Shown one piece after another: positions 24,600-36,967 of a stretch of 64,000 bases of DNA (position 1 is its first letter; every line of letters starts with the position of its first letter). A program made the position numbers and the translations under genes. Where the stretch lies: NCBI GenBank assembly GCA_037178975.1, contig JASJZH010000004.1, positions 7,812,001 to 7,876,000 on the forward strand, read 5' to 3'. The notes beneath the pieces were generated by a model. It saw nothing but the letters and a program-made list of their open reading frames with translations. It had not been told where the DNA came from and did no database searches. This DNA is from Oscheius tipulae (Eukaryota; Nematoda; Chromadorea; Rhabditida; Rhabditidae).

Positions 24600-24770
24600 A
24601 ACTATTGATTCTAGTTCTACCCTCGTTCCTCGTCAATCTTCCTTCTGTTGGAAAACATGAAGATATGTAGCTGCCAACATATCCACTACCTCTCTTTAGA
24701 TTTGGCCAGGTTTGAGTCACTAAATCTAAGCTGGCTCTAACTTCGGTCTGGTCAGACGGAAGCCAAGTGA
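24600..24770 (-). pseudogene. Fragment resembling the last acyltransferase exon
   Basis: The minus strand shows a CATGTTTTCC(A/C) segment and neighbouring bases similar to the last exon of the intact gene just upstream (24878-25043), without an open frame. Possibly a partial tandem duplicate. Confidence 0.35.
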
Positions 24771-24877
24771 TATGTATCGTCACAACTTTCTCGAGTACAA
24801 CACCGTTTATCTCAAAATGTGAGCATACGTCAAATTACACCGTTGTAGACGTCGTCCATTCTATGAAAAAGCTCCCC

Positions 24878-26713
24878 TCAGTATTCAATTTGTCCCTTCG
24901 TCTGTCCTTTGGGGAAAACATGAACATCGTCCGGCCTCCAGAGCCGTCCATCAGGCAAAATATGCCTCGTCCAAAAAGGAGATTGGTCTGAAGCTCGGGA
25001 AAACCTCTCATTCTTCACCAAGACACTCTTGAAAATGTAGCGACTCTGTCTTGAAAAGATTTGTTTAAAAAAAGAAATCTCAAACCTGATAAGCTTCTTA
25101 ACCAGGTCCCTTTGAATAATGTGACCGAGACCCTTGTTTCGGTGTTCTTTCAGCACATGAAGATTGTTCAACTGTCCGTCCATGTAGACATACTCCCAGG
25201 CGGCCGGTTTCCCGTTGTACCGGATTAAGGAGCTTGGAAAGGCACGAATTTTTATTCTGAACGTTCAAATATAAAGTTTCCTTTTAAAAAAAGCCAACTT
25301 AGTTTGTTCAATTTCCAATCCAATCTCTTTGTCTCTGTGGGGGTAGTTCGAAACCATTGTTTCGACGTCGTCCAGTGTGGCACTTCCTGGAAATGTCTCA
25401 TAGATGCTATAAAGTTTTTCTATCGGCACCAAGCTTATTTTCAGAAGTCTTTCAACTCTGGGAACGGTACTTGATAAAAACCATTCTCGGACATGTGAAC
25501 TTTCGTGTTTTTTGTGAACGCGCACGTCGCATGTCGGGAAGGTCAGTTTGGTTGAACTATCTAGGGGCAAGCCAACTTGAAAAACAAACTGTTCGCTTGA
25601 CTGGAGGCTAAACCATTCTTACAGAACTCTAAAGAAATCCGTCCCCAAATGACCCAAGTTTACATTCAGAACAGCTGCTTTTCATCAACAGACAGACAAA
25701 CAACTTGTACTACCTAGTGTGTACCCTTTCGGTAAGGGTAGAGGAGGCTGCTGCATTAGCAAATCTTGTTGTTCTTCTGTCATGATGTAACCATAAATAT
25801 TGTCGGAACTGAAATCGAAGCCGTGTTCATCCAAGATGGGTCCAAGCTGCAAAAAGGTATGTTTCCGTTTCATGATGAAGCCTACCGTCTCCATGAAAGG
25901 CTGTTCCGTTATGAAGAGCATGTATCGTGGCTGTTCGAAGATTCCAACCTCCTTGGCGAAAATTCTAAATCCTTCAGCGAAGTCGTCAGCTACGTAGTCG
26001 CCCTGAACATGGGATCCGACTGGTAGTGTTGCAAAGTTTACCATACAACAAAAGTTGATCTCGTCTTTGATAAAAGTCTCTTTTTTGAAAGAATAGTAAT
26101 AATCGGTGCCATTTTTCGAGTAAGAGTACAAGGACATCTTGGTTGTTGGCAGAGTTTTCTCCAAAGCAATTCGGACACTGGAGGCAAAACTTGGCTCAGT
26201 GTATCCGAACATGTGGGACAGTTGATAGGATAGCTGCACCTTCTGGAACACTCCATAGTCTATCTAAAGATTCAGGTTTGTGAATCAAAGAATCCAAATA
26301 CATTTCTCGGAGACTGCCAAACAGGCTGATAGAACTGCCTACTTTCTTGATGGTCGAGTTGGACGTCTGGATATGTCTAAAAAAAAGTATGTGACTAATC
26401 AAAACAACAATACTCTTATTCCTTGATGCGTCTACGATATAGACGGCTGTTGTTTGGTCATTTAGTGGTTTTCTAAATGCTCATTGGTGTGGGTGTTAGA
26501 ATAAAAACAGGGATGGCAGAAACCTTTAGCTATAGTCTTGGTGTTTTTGTTTTGCGAACTGTTTTTAGAAGGTGTACTTACAATAGTGAAACCAAAGTGA
26601 GATTTTGAACTTTGTGCAGTACGAGAAAAATGTTGTGGTATGGTGAAGCACAGAAAGTAGCAATGTTCATCTGAATATACTCTCAATATGGTAGAATAGG
26701 GGTTTGCTTCCAT
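24878..26713 (-). CDS. GLYAT-like GNAT-fold N-acyltransferase
   Basis: Seven exons: 26713-26582, an 18-nt exon 26431-26414, 26376-26302, 26263-25714, about 25485-25299, 25256-25086 and 25043-24878. The protein starts MEANPYSTILRVYSDEHC and ends VFPKGQTKGQIEY. The diagnostic part is HVLKEHRNKGLGHIIQ, the acetyl-CoA binding loop (motif A, RxxGxG) of GNAT enzymes, preceded by NGKPAAWEYVYMDGQLNNL as in the glycine N-acyltransferase/FR47 branch. PLPKGYTL fits the LPxGY motif that begins that domain. The expected reaction is transfer of an acyl group from acyl-CoA to an amine; the real acceptor is unknown. The exon 4-5 boundary is the least sure, since the first acceptor tried puts a stop in frame and the one at 25485 is inferred. 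At least one pseudogene copy lies downstream. Confidence 0.75.
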
Positions 26714-27813
26714 TGTCCGTTTAGCGATAGGTCAGACGAACTGAATGGACGCTATCAAAAGTTCATTAGCACATTGGTCTTGCGGGCTACACTTTTCGTG
26801 CTTTCAATGGTACAACTGTCTAGCGAAGGAGTTAATATTCAAATTGGATGAAAGGGCTTTTAAAAGCATAGTATTCTAGGTCTACACTTAGGACGTTTGG
26901 TGATAAGCCATAAATGATCTTGGCATTTCAACTAGTAAGATCAAGGCTGTCGAACGATAAGACAGGGCAAAGCATTCCAAGCTTTTGAAACAAATGAAAC
27001 AACAACTCACAGTGGAGGGAATAACTTTGTGCTCTGAGAAAATGATGAAATTCGGGTGGCTTCTCAAACTGAGGTGCCTAGATTTGACAAGTATGGTGTG
27101 TTTGTTTTATAGGAAAGTTGAAATACTTGATGTTCCCTGTCCATCTAAACTCCGGTAGAACAATGATACACCTTTTTAAAAAGGGATTCCCTGTTGTTAG
27201 TGTGACCAATTACTGTTACACTAGGGTTAGTTGATAACCAACATGTTGCGAACGTTCGACATTACAGGTTTGTTGTTTATAAGACAGACGTACTCTAACT
27301 TCTAAACTGGTAAAGAACAAAGTGTGCTGAATTCACTACTTCATCGAAACTGGCGGGAAAAATTCAAAGTTTTGATTTTTGAACATCAAGTGAAACCTCC
27401 TGAACCAAAAACAAGACCCACACTTACCAGAGAGATGAGTCTCTTTGTCGGTTTAACGGTGTCAGATAAGACGAGACGCCCGAGAGTTGTGGCTGCCGAG
27501 CGTGCGCGATTCGGCATCATCAGAAGTGAACCTGTATTAGTCGAGACACTGGCTACTCCTCCCCTTATATTTGATCACCAGGAAACAATACGGAGCGGTG
27601 GCTGGCTATTGTTACAGCAAGAAAACCTACTCGCAAAAAGATCCCACCCCATATATGTGTCGGTTTTCGCCAAACAGTTGCGAACAGATAATAGACCACT
27701 TCTTCTCTAGACTCCTGATCGTGGGACAGCATTTTTAGAGCTCATATCTGTTTCCCACTTCTCAGATCCTCGTTATTGTCCAATGTATTTAATCTCTCAT
27801 TTTAGATTCCCTA
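26714..27813. other. Intergenic, upstream of the P-glycoprotein
   Basis: About 1.1 kb shared by two divergent genes. A GATA-type site (AGATAAG, about 27466) is present, compatible with intestinal expression, but single sites are common by chance. A 128-codon frame at 27324-27710 has no family or splice support. Confidence 0.35.
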
Positions 27814-30800
27814 ATGGGGAAAGGAACTTTTCTGAACAAACTCCTCAACCTCGTCTTTGAAATAATCCTCTGCAGGTGTGTCTTTTTTTCATTTTGTATT
27901 CAAGTATTGACCACTTGGGGCCAAAACTATACATATGATTTCAGAGGCGATGTGAAGAAGCACGATCTCGAAACACAGCCTGTCAGTTACGGAGAATTAT
28001 TCCGATTCGCCTCGAAAAACGACAGAACTTGTCTCGCTCTCGGCTCCATCTTTGCATGTATCTCCGGAATGATCCAACCCATGGTCTTCATTTTCGGTGG
28101 CATGATCAATTCGGTCTACCTGAAAGACAGGAATGTAAGCTTTTGTTTTCTCTCCTCCACAAAATACATTTTAGCAAGTAGGAAACCCAGAACTGTGGGA
28201 AGATGTTCAGATCTTCTTTATTTCGCTTTTTGTTGGCGGAGTGTTGTCCCTAATAACCACGTATCTACAGGTCGCAAAGTGCATTTTTTGCCAAGAGTTC
28301 CATTGCAGTCCTGGCTATTTCACCGCGGTTGCTCGAGCATGTTGAATACTTTACGGCAAAGATATCTGGCCTCTGTTCTCCGTCAAGACTCGGCCTGGTT
28401 CGGAGAGAACAATTCCGGTGTCATCACGGAACAACTAAACTCGTAAACATCTTTCCTTCAGATCTAAACTCAGTTTAGGAACATTCAAAAGATCGAGAAT
28501 GGACTAAGTGAGAGACTCGGAATGCTGGTTCGGGGTTTCTCCATGTACATTTCCTCGGTAGTCGTCTGTATGTTCATAAACTGGAGACTGACCCTGGTCG
28601 CGGCCATGATTGGACCACTCTTTGCATGGACTTTGGGCCTTCTGGGAAAAGTGAGTACAATAAAACTCAAACCAGAGTTTTCTTCAGTTCTCTCGAAAAT
28701 ACACAGTCCAAGTGCAAGTCGCTAGCACTTCGGCAGCTACAGTCGTTGAGGAATCCATCATGAATGCCAAGACGGTTGCCGCTTGCAACGCTCAGGAACA
28801 TATGGTCGAGAAATATGCCAGGAGTCTGGCCGAAGTGCTTCCACCAGCCATCAAGCAATGTTTCTGTGGCGGGTTCTTCATGGGTCTGTCCTTCTTCCAG
28901 TGCTACGTGGTCCTGGGAATCACCTTCTGGTAAGAACCATGTATTTGTTTTGAAATACAGTGGATTAGGCTCGGAATCTACGGATTTAATGCCGGATGGG
29001 TCGAGAGAGGAGGAGATGTCATTCTGATCACAAATGCTCTGTCGTTGACCGGATACTATCTGGGTCTTCTTGGTCCTCACATGATGGCTATTCTTAAAGC
29101 AAGAATCGCTGCTGCTCTCATTTATGAGACCATTGATAGGGTAGGAAGTGGTTTCAGTTGAGCATCGAAGAAGTTTAGAAGCCGGAGACAGACTCCCAGT
29201 CAGATAAAGGAGTCAAGCTGGTTAATCCTCAAGGATACATTTCTGTGAAAAATGTAGAGTTCAGTTATCCAAACAGGAACATGATGATTTTGAAGGTGGG
29301 TTTATTTTGCTTGACCATTTTTGTGATTGATCAATTGTTGAGTTCGTTTTTTGACACTTCTTCCGGAAAAATAGAAAGTCACAAATACAACTTGATCGCT
29401 TTCAGGGTGTGAGCTGGGAAGCTAAGGCCGGAGAGTCGATTGCCTTGGTGGGGAAAAGTGGCTGCGGAAAGAGTACTTCGGTTTGTTTCTGATACTTTAG
29501 TTGGCAAGGATTACTTTAAGATTGGGCTTCTTACACGCCTTTTCAATACCATATCCGGAGGTATTACTGTTGACGGTGTTCTCATCGAAAAGATTAACAT
29601 CCGTTCCCTTCGCAAGATCATCGGTGTTGTCGAGCAGGAACCCTGTCTCTTTAATGGAACTGTCTTGGAGAACATAACAGTTGGAAGAGAAGCTCTGACC
29701 GAGGAAGATGCCCGCAATGCTGCCAGAATAGCCAATGCTGATGAATTCATCCAGCAGCTTCAAAATGGATACGACACCTTGCTCGGCGTCGGAGGAGTGG
29801 CGCTTTCCGGAGGTCAGAAGCAGAGAATTGCCATCGCAAGAGCTGTGGTAACAAATCCAAAGATTCTCTTACTGGACGAGGCCACTTCTGCCCTGGATAC
29901 AGAGAGCGAGAAAATTGTTCAGAAGGCCCTGAATCATGCAGCTGAGGGCAGAACTACTGTGATTATAGCCCACAGATTGAGTGCCTTGAAGGATGTCAAT
30001 CGAATTTATGTTATGGACGAGGGTTTTATCGTCGAAGAAGGTATACTTTGTTGACAGACCCCAAATGTTTCATTTTTCAGGTACCCACGACGGCCTGATC
30101 CAGGCAGGAGGCAGATATGCTGCTCTGGCCAAGGCTCAGGAGATCAACCAGGCCGGTCAGGTCAACAACGAGGAATTTGGCATTTCTAGGGAGAAGTCTA
30201 TCAGAAAGTTAGTCTGTGATCTTCTTCAACAAACGTTGCCAAATAGCTTTTTGTCGGCGCAATCCGTCAAACGGTGTACACCCCCGAAATGCTGCCACAA
30301 TTGTGGTGTTTGTTTATTAGAGAACGACTGTCCGTAAGGGGAACTGGCTGAACACAGATCAACTTAGAAAGTGTCTACATTTGAAACTTGGCAAAGTAGT
30401 GCGGGGACCACAAAAAAGGCAGCAGTTAAAAACAGCCCGAAATACTTTCTCTCTTCTCTCTCATTGAAATGACCCTGATCTCCGCTGCGAGAATCGAAGA
30501 CAGCTTTCTAAGCATTCTCCGAACTACCGAGGGATACAAGCTTCATACCATAAGAAATTTATAAACTCGAAACGGGTCTCGAAGCGAAGAGATGAAGATG
30601 AAGAAGTGCTTCTCGAGGAACTGGATGAAAACCAACGAAAGCGAATATCATCAAGTGGTCTCTGTCTGCTCTACTCCAATCTTCGTGGCAGTTTCCTGAC
30701 TACTACTGCAGCTCTGTTCGTCACAATCTGTCGCGGTTCCGAACTTCCTTTGGTTGCTCTGCAGTGCTATCTCTCGTTCAGGGCTGTTCAACCAGTAACT

Positions 30801-32746
30801 GTTCTTAGTGCATAGAAAAGCAAACGTTTAGGAGAACAAAGCTGACTACATGCACAACGGGATGATCACCTTTGTGGTCTGTTTGGTCTGCGGTACAGTT
30901 GCATGGATCTGTCATACAGGAATGTACACCTTCTCTGGTTGGACAGCCGAGAAAGTCGTGGCCAAACTGAAGACTCGGGCTCTACGATCGCTTCTGTATC
31001 GTCCCTGCTCTGCTTTCGACAAGCCGCATTCGTCATCAGCTGCCTGTGTGGCTCGAATTGCTCAACATGCACCAATCTGCATCGGGGTAAGTTTAGTTAT
31101 ACTAAGAGATCCAAGAATTTTAAGACTAACGTAAGACCGTAAGAATAGAAAGCAGTGTTCAGGGAATGGACTTCCACGTGATGGTGAACCTTCTCAATGT
31201 TACTGCCATGGTCGTCGGACTGTCAATTGCCTTCTTCTTCTGCTGGGAATGCGGAGTACTTGGACTGATCTTGTGCGCTTTCTTGATTGCAACACTTGTC
31301 CTGAACCTTCGTATCGCCAACGCTTCAAGAAAAAGGAAGGCTAGAGAGGACATGAGCGGAGAGGTGGGTGTCCCAATCGCGGAAAATAAATTCGTTTCAG
31401 TACTCAATCGAAATCGTAGAGCAAGCCCGAACCATCCAGTTGCTCACAGTTGAAGACTTTTTCATGAAAAAGTACTCAGACCAACTTCATATTTCTGCTC
31501 AATACGATAGACGAGTAAGAATTCTTCGAATTTAAAATCTCCATCTTTTAGATCGGTTTTATTGACTCTCTCAACTTCGGCCTGGCCCAGTGTTTCGTCT
31601 TTTTCTGTGACCTACTCGGCTACGCTCTGGCCACATATCTCATCTACATAGGTCGAGCACCTGTTCACACCATCTTCTTCGCATTCTCGGGAGCCCAAAT
31701 AGCCGGCTGGAGTGTGATGTACTCGGCCCATTTCTACCCCTTCATGGTTCGAGGGGCTAGTTCGGCGAAGCAGCTGTTCACAATGATCGACGATGAAGAA
31801 TCCATTCAGAGCGTGATCAATGGCGGATTGAAACCGGTATCTGGTTCTGTTAAGCATCGTTTGATTAAATTTCAGGATATAAAAGGAGAAGTTGCTCTCA
31901 AATCTGTAGACTTTGCATATCCGTCCCGTCCCGATCTGTTGGTATCGAGACAACTGTCTTTGGCAGCTAAAGTTGGACAAAGCATTGCATTAGTCGGGGC
32001 TTCCGGCTGTGGCAAAAGTACTATAATTGCCTTACTGGAAAGATTCTACACAGCAAACAGTGGCCTTGTGGTCAGTAGTTATTTTTCAAGCTTGTAGTAT
32101 ACAGTATTTAGAATATTGACGGCAACAATGTCCGTCTACTGAACCAGAATCACCTTCGCAGCAATATTGCCCTGGTCAGCCAGGAGCCGGTTCTCTTTAA
32201 AGGATCAATTTACGAGAACATTATGATGGGAGCTGGAGACGAGGTCTCTCTAGAGGCAGTTATAGAAGCTTGTAGGACGGCCAATGCGTCCACGTTTATC
32301 GAAGCGCTTCCTATTGTAAGCATTTTACCTTTTTTGAATTACACTAACCTTCAGGGCTATGAAACAGATGTCGGTGAGAAAGGAAGAAGTCTCTCCGGCG
32401 GTCAGAAACAGCGAGTAGCTATAGCTAGAGCGCTCGTTCGCAAGCCGAATATAATCCTCTTGGATGAGGCGACGTCGGCTCTGGACACCAAGAGCGAAAA
32501 AGTTGTACAGCAAGCTTTGAATGATGCCAGTGTTGGCAGGACGAGTATAACTATTGCTCACCGACTAAGTACGATTCAAACCTGTGATAGGTTAGTTCCT
32601 ATTAGATATGACTGACCGTTGATTGTTTAAGGATATTTGTTATTGAGAAAGGTGCCGTAGTGGAAAGTGGATCTCATAGCATGCTTTTGGAGCTGGATGG
32701 CCGATATGCAAGATTAGTAGAAGCGCAGCAGCTCAACACAATATAG
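27814..32746 (+). CDS. P-glycoprotein (ABCB full transporter)
   Basis: A full-length drug-efflux type ABC protein in about 18 exons. TMD1 begins near [17 protein letters not shown] (about 27990) and runs to about 29150. NBD1: GKSGCGKST Walker A (about 29450), [14 protein letters not shown] signature (about 29805), [12 protein letters not shown] Walker B (about 29865) and a switch His in [12 protein letters not shown] charged linker ([15 protein letters not shown], about 30580-30640) precedes TMD2 (about 30650-31800). NBD2: GASGCGKST (about 32000), [14 protein letters not shown] (about 32394), [12 protein letters not shown] (about 32450), then [12 protein letters not shown] and a stop at 32744-32746. 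Both ATP sites look intact. It would sit in the plasma membrane, often apical intestine, and expel lipophilic compounds. The first exon and ATG at 27814 are the weakest part; the true start may be an upstream or alternative ATG. An AATAAA follows at about 32788. Confidence 0.92.
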
Positions 32747-32786
32747 ACGACAACAATTGTTATTAAACGTTTTTGCTTGTGTCAGA

Positions 32787-32792
32787 AAATAA
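32787..32792 (+). terminator. Poly(A) signal of the P-glycoprotein gene
   Basis: AATAAA about 40 bases after the stop codon. Confidence 0.55.
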
Positions 32793-33085
32793 ACAGAGGG
32801 CACAGCGACAGAACTCCTGGTTATTCATGTGGGTCATAACCGCATTCGTGTCATATAGTCTGTTTTGCCTAATCCATTCTGATGTGATTTGTGTTTTGCG
32901 ACCAATGAATCAGTCTGCGTAGTGAACAATTGTAGGTAGGTAGTCGAGACACAAATCACAACCAATACAACGGCTTTCGGCAAATATTCAGGGGCGGCGA
33001 CTAACAAAAGTGCAGCGATTACGCCGAGATAATCCTAATAATTCATACACTATTAAAGATTTTTCTGTCCAAATTTTGATTCACT

Positions 33086-34228
33086 ATGTTAGTTCTCTTC
33101 TTCTTTGGCCTGGCGAAATCTGATCATTGGGATTACGGCCATACTGAATGGGGAGGTGTTTGTGACAGCGGCAGAGCACAGTCTCCAATCAACATCGACA
33201 CTGGTGAACCTTTGTCTGTTCAGTCTAAAATTAATTTAGCTACGGCTGACCGCATCTATCTTCCCCCTCTTGAATTTCATGACTATGACGTCAGAGGATC
33301 TATCAGTGATTTCAACAATGGACACACCGGTAAGTTTGGGTAATTCATGTCCACTGCTTTCTTTTCAGAAATGGTACAAGGCTTCACTTCCTGGACCAAA
33401 CAGCCTTCAATTTCCGGTAGTTTAACCCGCCAAAATATCTACGAATCACACATTCAGGTGGTGGATTAGGTGCCCGGTACGTACTAAACCAGTTCCATTT
33501 CCATTGGGATGTTCAAAAAGAAGGAAGTGAACATACAATCGACGGGCAATATTTTCCACTTGAAGTATGTAGAAAAGTGTCGGTAGATGTACATATTTTT
33601 TAGCTCCATTTTGTTCACATCAGGGAAGATTTAAACGAAACAACTGCAGGTTTGGCTCCCGCTGGAATGGCTGTCGTGGCTGTCCGGTTTGTGCAGTCTT
33701 GGTACGGGAAAGGTCTTTTTGAACTCGGAGCAGCATTAGCTGGGAACAAGTACTTCAGTACTGTTTCATTAGGGTAGTTGATGTTTAAGTTTGCAGATAG
33801 TACACGATCGAGCTCGTGGTACTCTCCAAAAAGTTTACTGCCTAGAGATACATCATCTTACTATCGCTACAATGGTGGGGAACAAGAGCTATGAAAAACA
33901 GCTGATTTCAGGGTCTCTAACAACTCCACCATGTTCAGAAGTTGTCGTTTGGAGTATTTTGGAGGAGCCGAACTATGTGACGGAGCATCAGGTACCGTTA
34001 ATGCTTAAGTATGGTTCATTTTAGTTTTAAAGTTTCACATTTCCTAAATCTATGGTTCACATTCAGTTAACCACAATGCGCAGTTACTTCTCCAACGACG
34101 AGCACCTGATTATTGAAAATCACCGACCCCTCCAGCTGTTGAATGGAAGAAAGGTATACAAAGTTGACAGCAACGTTCACGACAACGCTTTTCAATTCTT
34201 TAAAAATCTTTTCAACTTTAAATTCTAG
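33086..34228 (+). CDS. Secreted alpha-carbonic anhydrase
   Basis: Exons: 33086-33329, 33369-33416, 33458-33564, 33604 to about 33755, about 33798-33870, about 33911-33991, and about 34068-34228. MLVLFFFGLAKS is a short signal peptide. HWDYGHTEWGGVC and AQSPINID are family start blocks. The three zinc ligands are present as NQFHFHWD (two His) and LHFVHIRED (third His). YYRYNGSLTTPPCSE contains the conserved Thr/Pro loop of the active site. It should catalyse CO2 hydration outside the cell or in the secretory path. Cysteines near the N-terminus and in PPCSE fit the usual disulfide. Length is about 280 residues, normal for the family. A dead relative lies at 14.9-15.8 kb. Confidence 0.9.
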
Positions 34229-34648
34229 GCCCCTACATACCAAATAAAGGGTCAATAATTGTTGCAAATCGCAGATGGGTCGTATTGATAACGGGGCATC
34301 CATTTGCCTCGATATGTCTGTCCGCTTTCTTTGCTCTCGTCTCCTATTCAACCAGATTAACAGTTTCGCCTCATCGAAGCTTACAATGTACACAATTGCA
34401 TCGAGGTATCAGTCTCGCTGCCGCAGTAGTGACGATCATAAGCTCTATTGGCTCCATTGATACGCGCTACTGCGCAGCGGAGAGGCGCCAGTCATGTTTT
34501 CTATCGTCTCCGCCTTTTCCACACCATTTGCCTTAGCATCTTTTTAGTGGATAGGCTTTATTAGTTTGTACAGGTTGCTTATCATTCTTCCTTCCGCTGT
34601 CCATATTGACTCATACGAGGTTATCAGTTGGTGACATCTGTGTGCAGA
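34229..34648. other. Intergenic
   Basis: About 420 bases between the carbonic anhydrase and the SH2 gene. Open frames here are unspliced and unsupported. Confidence 0.4.
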
Positions 34649-35670
34649 ATGGAAACCCAGATCAACAGCCGGCTGGATACAGGTATAGTTATTTCTAAGC
34701 TCCTTCACCGGCTGGGCTCAGCGATTTCTTATTTGTTCTATTATTCTTTGCAGAGCTCGAGGATCTGGTCCAGCCCAATGGACAGATAGCCGAAAAACTA
34801 TGGAATGAGGGTCGTCGAGAGAGTAGCCACGAGGCCATCTTGGCAGACATGCTGACAGTCTACCGACAGAACTGTGACCTCCGCGAAAATGTAAACAAGC
34901 TCCTACAAATAATCCAACGGAAAGATGAAGAAGTTAGCGGAAACTTGCACAATCATGTGAATGCAAACTTAAGATAAGCCAAATGCGATCAATAAGGAGA
35001 AGTGCAAATTCGGAAGAAGATAAGGAAAGGCCCAAATTGGTGTCGGAAAATGAGCAGCTGAAAGCGGCCAACGAAAACATTATCAGACGGTACAACGAAA
35101 TGGACAATATGGTAAACTCAGGCATGACATTAAAGAAAATAAATTTTTAGGTTATGGAACTCGAAGAGAGGTGTAGAGCACTTGGCAAAATCAACAACAG
35201 CTTAGAAGAGAGGCTTCAACAGTTGAAAGTTAGTTAAAAATCTTCCAATAGGTACAAACGTTTTCAGTTTGACCGTCATTACGACGAGCCTGTAAGTAGT
35301 GAAGACTGTCCTTTGCCCGAGATTGAACTCTCAAGACTGCCTTATTTCCATGGTAAAATAGGAAGACGAGTGGCTGAATCCGTACTGGAATCACGGTCAG
35401 AGGGAGACTTCCTCATTAGGAACTGTGACATGAGTGTTAGTACAATTCTATCCGATATCATCACCATTTTAGTTAACGGATTACACATTGTCGGTACGAG
35501 CACGAGATGGAGTACGACACTTTTTGGTTAGGAGCTCTGAGAGCAAAGTCTTTCTGGGTGTGCATTCTTTCACCGGCTGGGTTCACTTGGTGGAATTTTA
35601 TAGACACAAAAGTCTTCTAAATACAAATTATAGAAGGTTAACACTGTTGAATCCTGTGAATAAATTTTGA
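34649..35670 (+). CDS. Coiled-coil and SH2-domain adaptor-like protein
   Basis: The start ATG at 34649 follows TGTGCAG, a likely trans-splice acceptor. Short exons at 34649-34680 and about 34755-34933, then about 34972-35111, 35150-35228, 35268-35434 and 35472-35670. The N-terminal two-thirds is heptad-rich (SENEQLKAANENIIRRY, MELEERCRALGKINNSLEE), a predicted coiled coil. The C-terminal part is an SH2 domain: LPYFHGKIGRRVAESVL, GDFLIRNCD (with the phosphotyrosine-binding Arg), DYTLSVRARDGVRHFLV and LVEFYRHKSLL. No kinase or SH3 domain is present. A coiled coil followed by an SH2 ending in ...LTLLNPV recalls the C-terminal half of PI3K regulatory subunits, but this is a weak likeness. It probably links phosphotyrosine signals to a coiled-coil partner. 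Confidence 0.8.
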
Positions 35671-36889
35671 TTACAGGTTTTTAGAATTACGGCCATATCT
35701 ATTGGTTTTTCTAGAATCAGAGTCGCGCCGTTTTTTAGTTAGTTTTATAACGACGTCGTCGCGGCCGCGCTTGAACATTATGTGGCTCTGCGCTGAGCTT
35801 CCGTTTTGAGAAAGAACAATGTGGCTCAAGGTATCGTGCTAGAAGTTGTTAGAGCTGCAGTACATTCGCCAGTGCAGAACTATCAATAAAATTTTATACT
35901 TATACGAAGTATAAAAAATGGACCTTCGTGCTTGTTTTATCCCAAGGGCGTCCCCTTTCGGCAGCTTTGCTTTCTGTCGAAGGTAACTTTTAGTGATCAA
36001 TCTCAAAAAGCTCAAGCTCAGCATGTATCGACGATATATGCTACGCAGTTATTGCGTGCAAGTTCGCTCAACTGCTTTCAGACGAAATGGCAGCGTAGAC
36101 TGTCGACTCCAGACGTAGTTCCAAGTTTGCTAAAGAATACGGGTAATTTAGCCGGTTTCTGAAAATGACTTCAATCCGGTAACGCTGCTGATTGGAACGC
36201 CATCGGTCGATATCTTGATAAAAATGGCAAAATTCAACAAGTTGGTGTTAGTTTTGGGTTTTGTGGCAACATACTTCGTAAAAAAATTTATGATAACAAG
36301 TTTCAAAGCGGTATGTTGTAATAAGGCCAAAATGAAAAAATTTAGAACCTAGTGCGTTTCACTAACAAGGAAAACGCGCTTATGATTGAAAGCACGATCA
36401 CTCGAGCAGGAGCAGAGAACAGTGACATCAAAATTGTAACTGAAATGGTTTGACAGATAAATTTGATCGATGCAGTACAAACTCAGATCGAGAAAAACAA
36501 CAAGTTTTTTCTTCAAGGAAGTCAGCATCAAGATTCCAAGCTAAGAAACTGAAGTAAAATTTTGTATCAACTGTTGCAAATAGCTTTAGATGGTCGCTCT
36601 ATTTTAGTTGTTTCGTGAAGTACTCTTTTGTAACCCTTTCACAGATTCTTTCTAACCTTTGACCTCTCCCGGTCTCTGCCGTACAATCTCGCCGACTGAG
36701 CCATGTTATAATCAGCAAGATAACCGCAACGTTGGTTTAATTACCCAAGTTTGAGGTATTCAATGCTTCTGACCCTGCTCTTGTAGAGGTTGAAAGGAAT
36801 TTTTTGTCAAACGATCGTTTGTCAAACATGTGGCATATTATTCATGATGAAGACTCGCTGAGTATAAATTGGACCGATATGCAGTTTGA
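35671..36889. other. Gene-poor region
   Basis: No supported exon. Contains a small palindrome (TATACTTATACGAAGTATA, about 35894-35913) and AT-rich tracts. Confidence 0.4.
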
Positions 36890-36967
36890 GAGCGGTTTGG
36901 TGCATTGGCAGGAGGTGCCAGCACTGATCAAGGGGACCCAAATTCGATTCCCGCTCAGCCCCACCAA
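36890..36967 (+). repeat. tRNA-like element (SINE head or tRNA relic)
   Basis: TGGTGCATTGGC (36898-36909) fits an A box and AATTCGATTCC (36941-36951) is close to a B box. The 3' end reads CAGCCCCACCA, resembling an acceptor end with CCA. The 5' side does not pair with it as a real tRNA would, so this is more likely a tRNA-derived repeat than a working tRNA gene. Confidence 0.35.

Noticed and set aside
27324-27710. 128-codon plus-strand frame upstream of the P-glycoprotein
   Set aside because: No recognisable motif and no splice connection to the transporter.
28667-29080. 137-codon minus-strand frame in the P-glycoprotein
   Set aside because: Antisense shadow of the transporter exons.
35894-35913. 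Palindrome resembling half of a recombinase site
   Set aside because: Only a short AT-rich palindrome; arm sequence and spacer do not match a known site and no recombinase is nearby.
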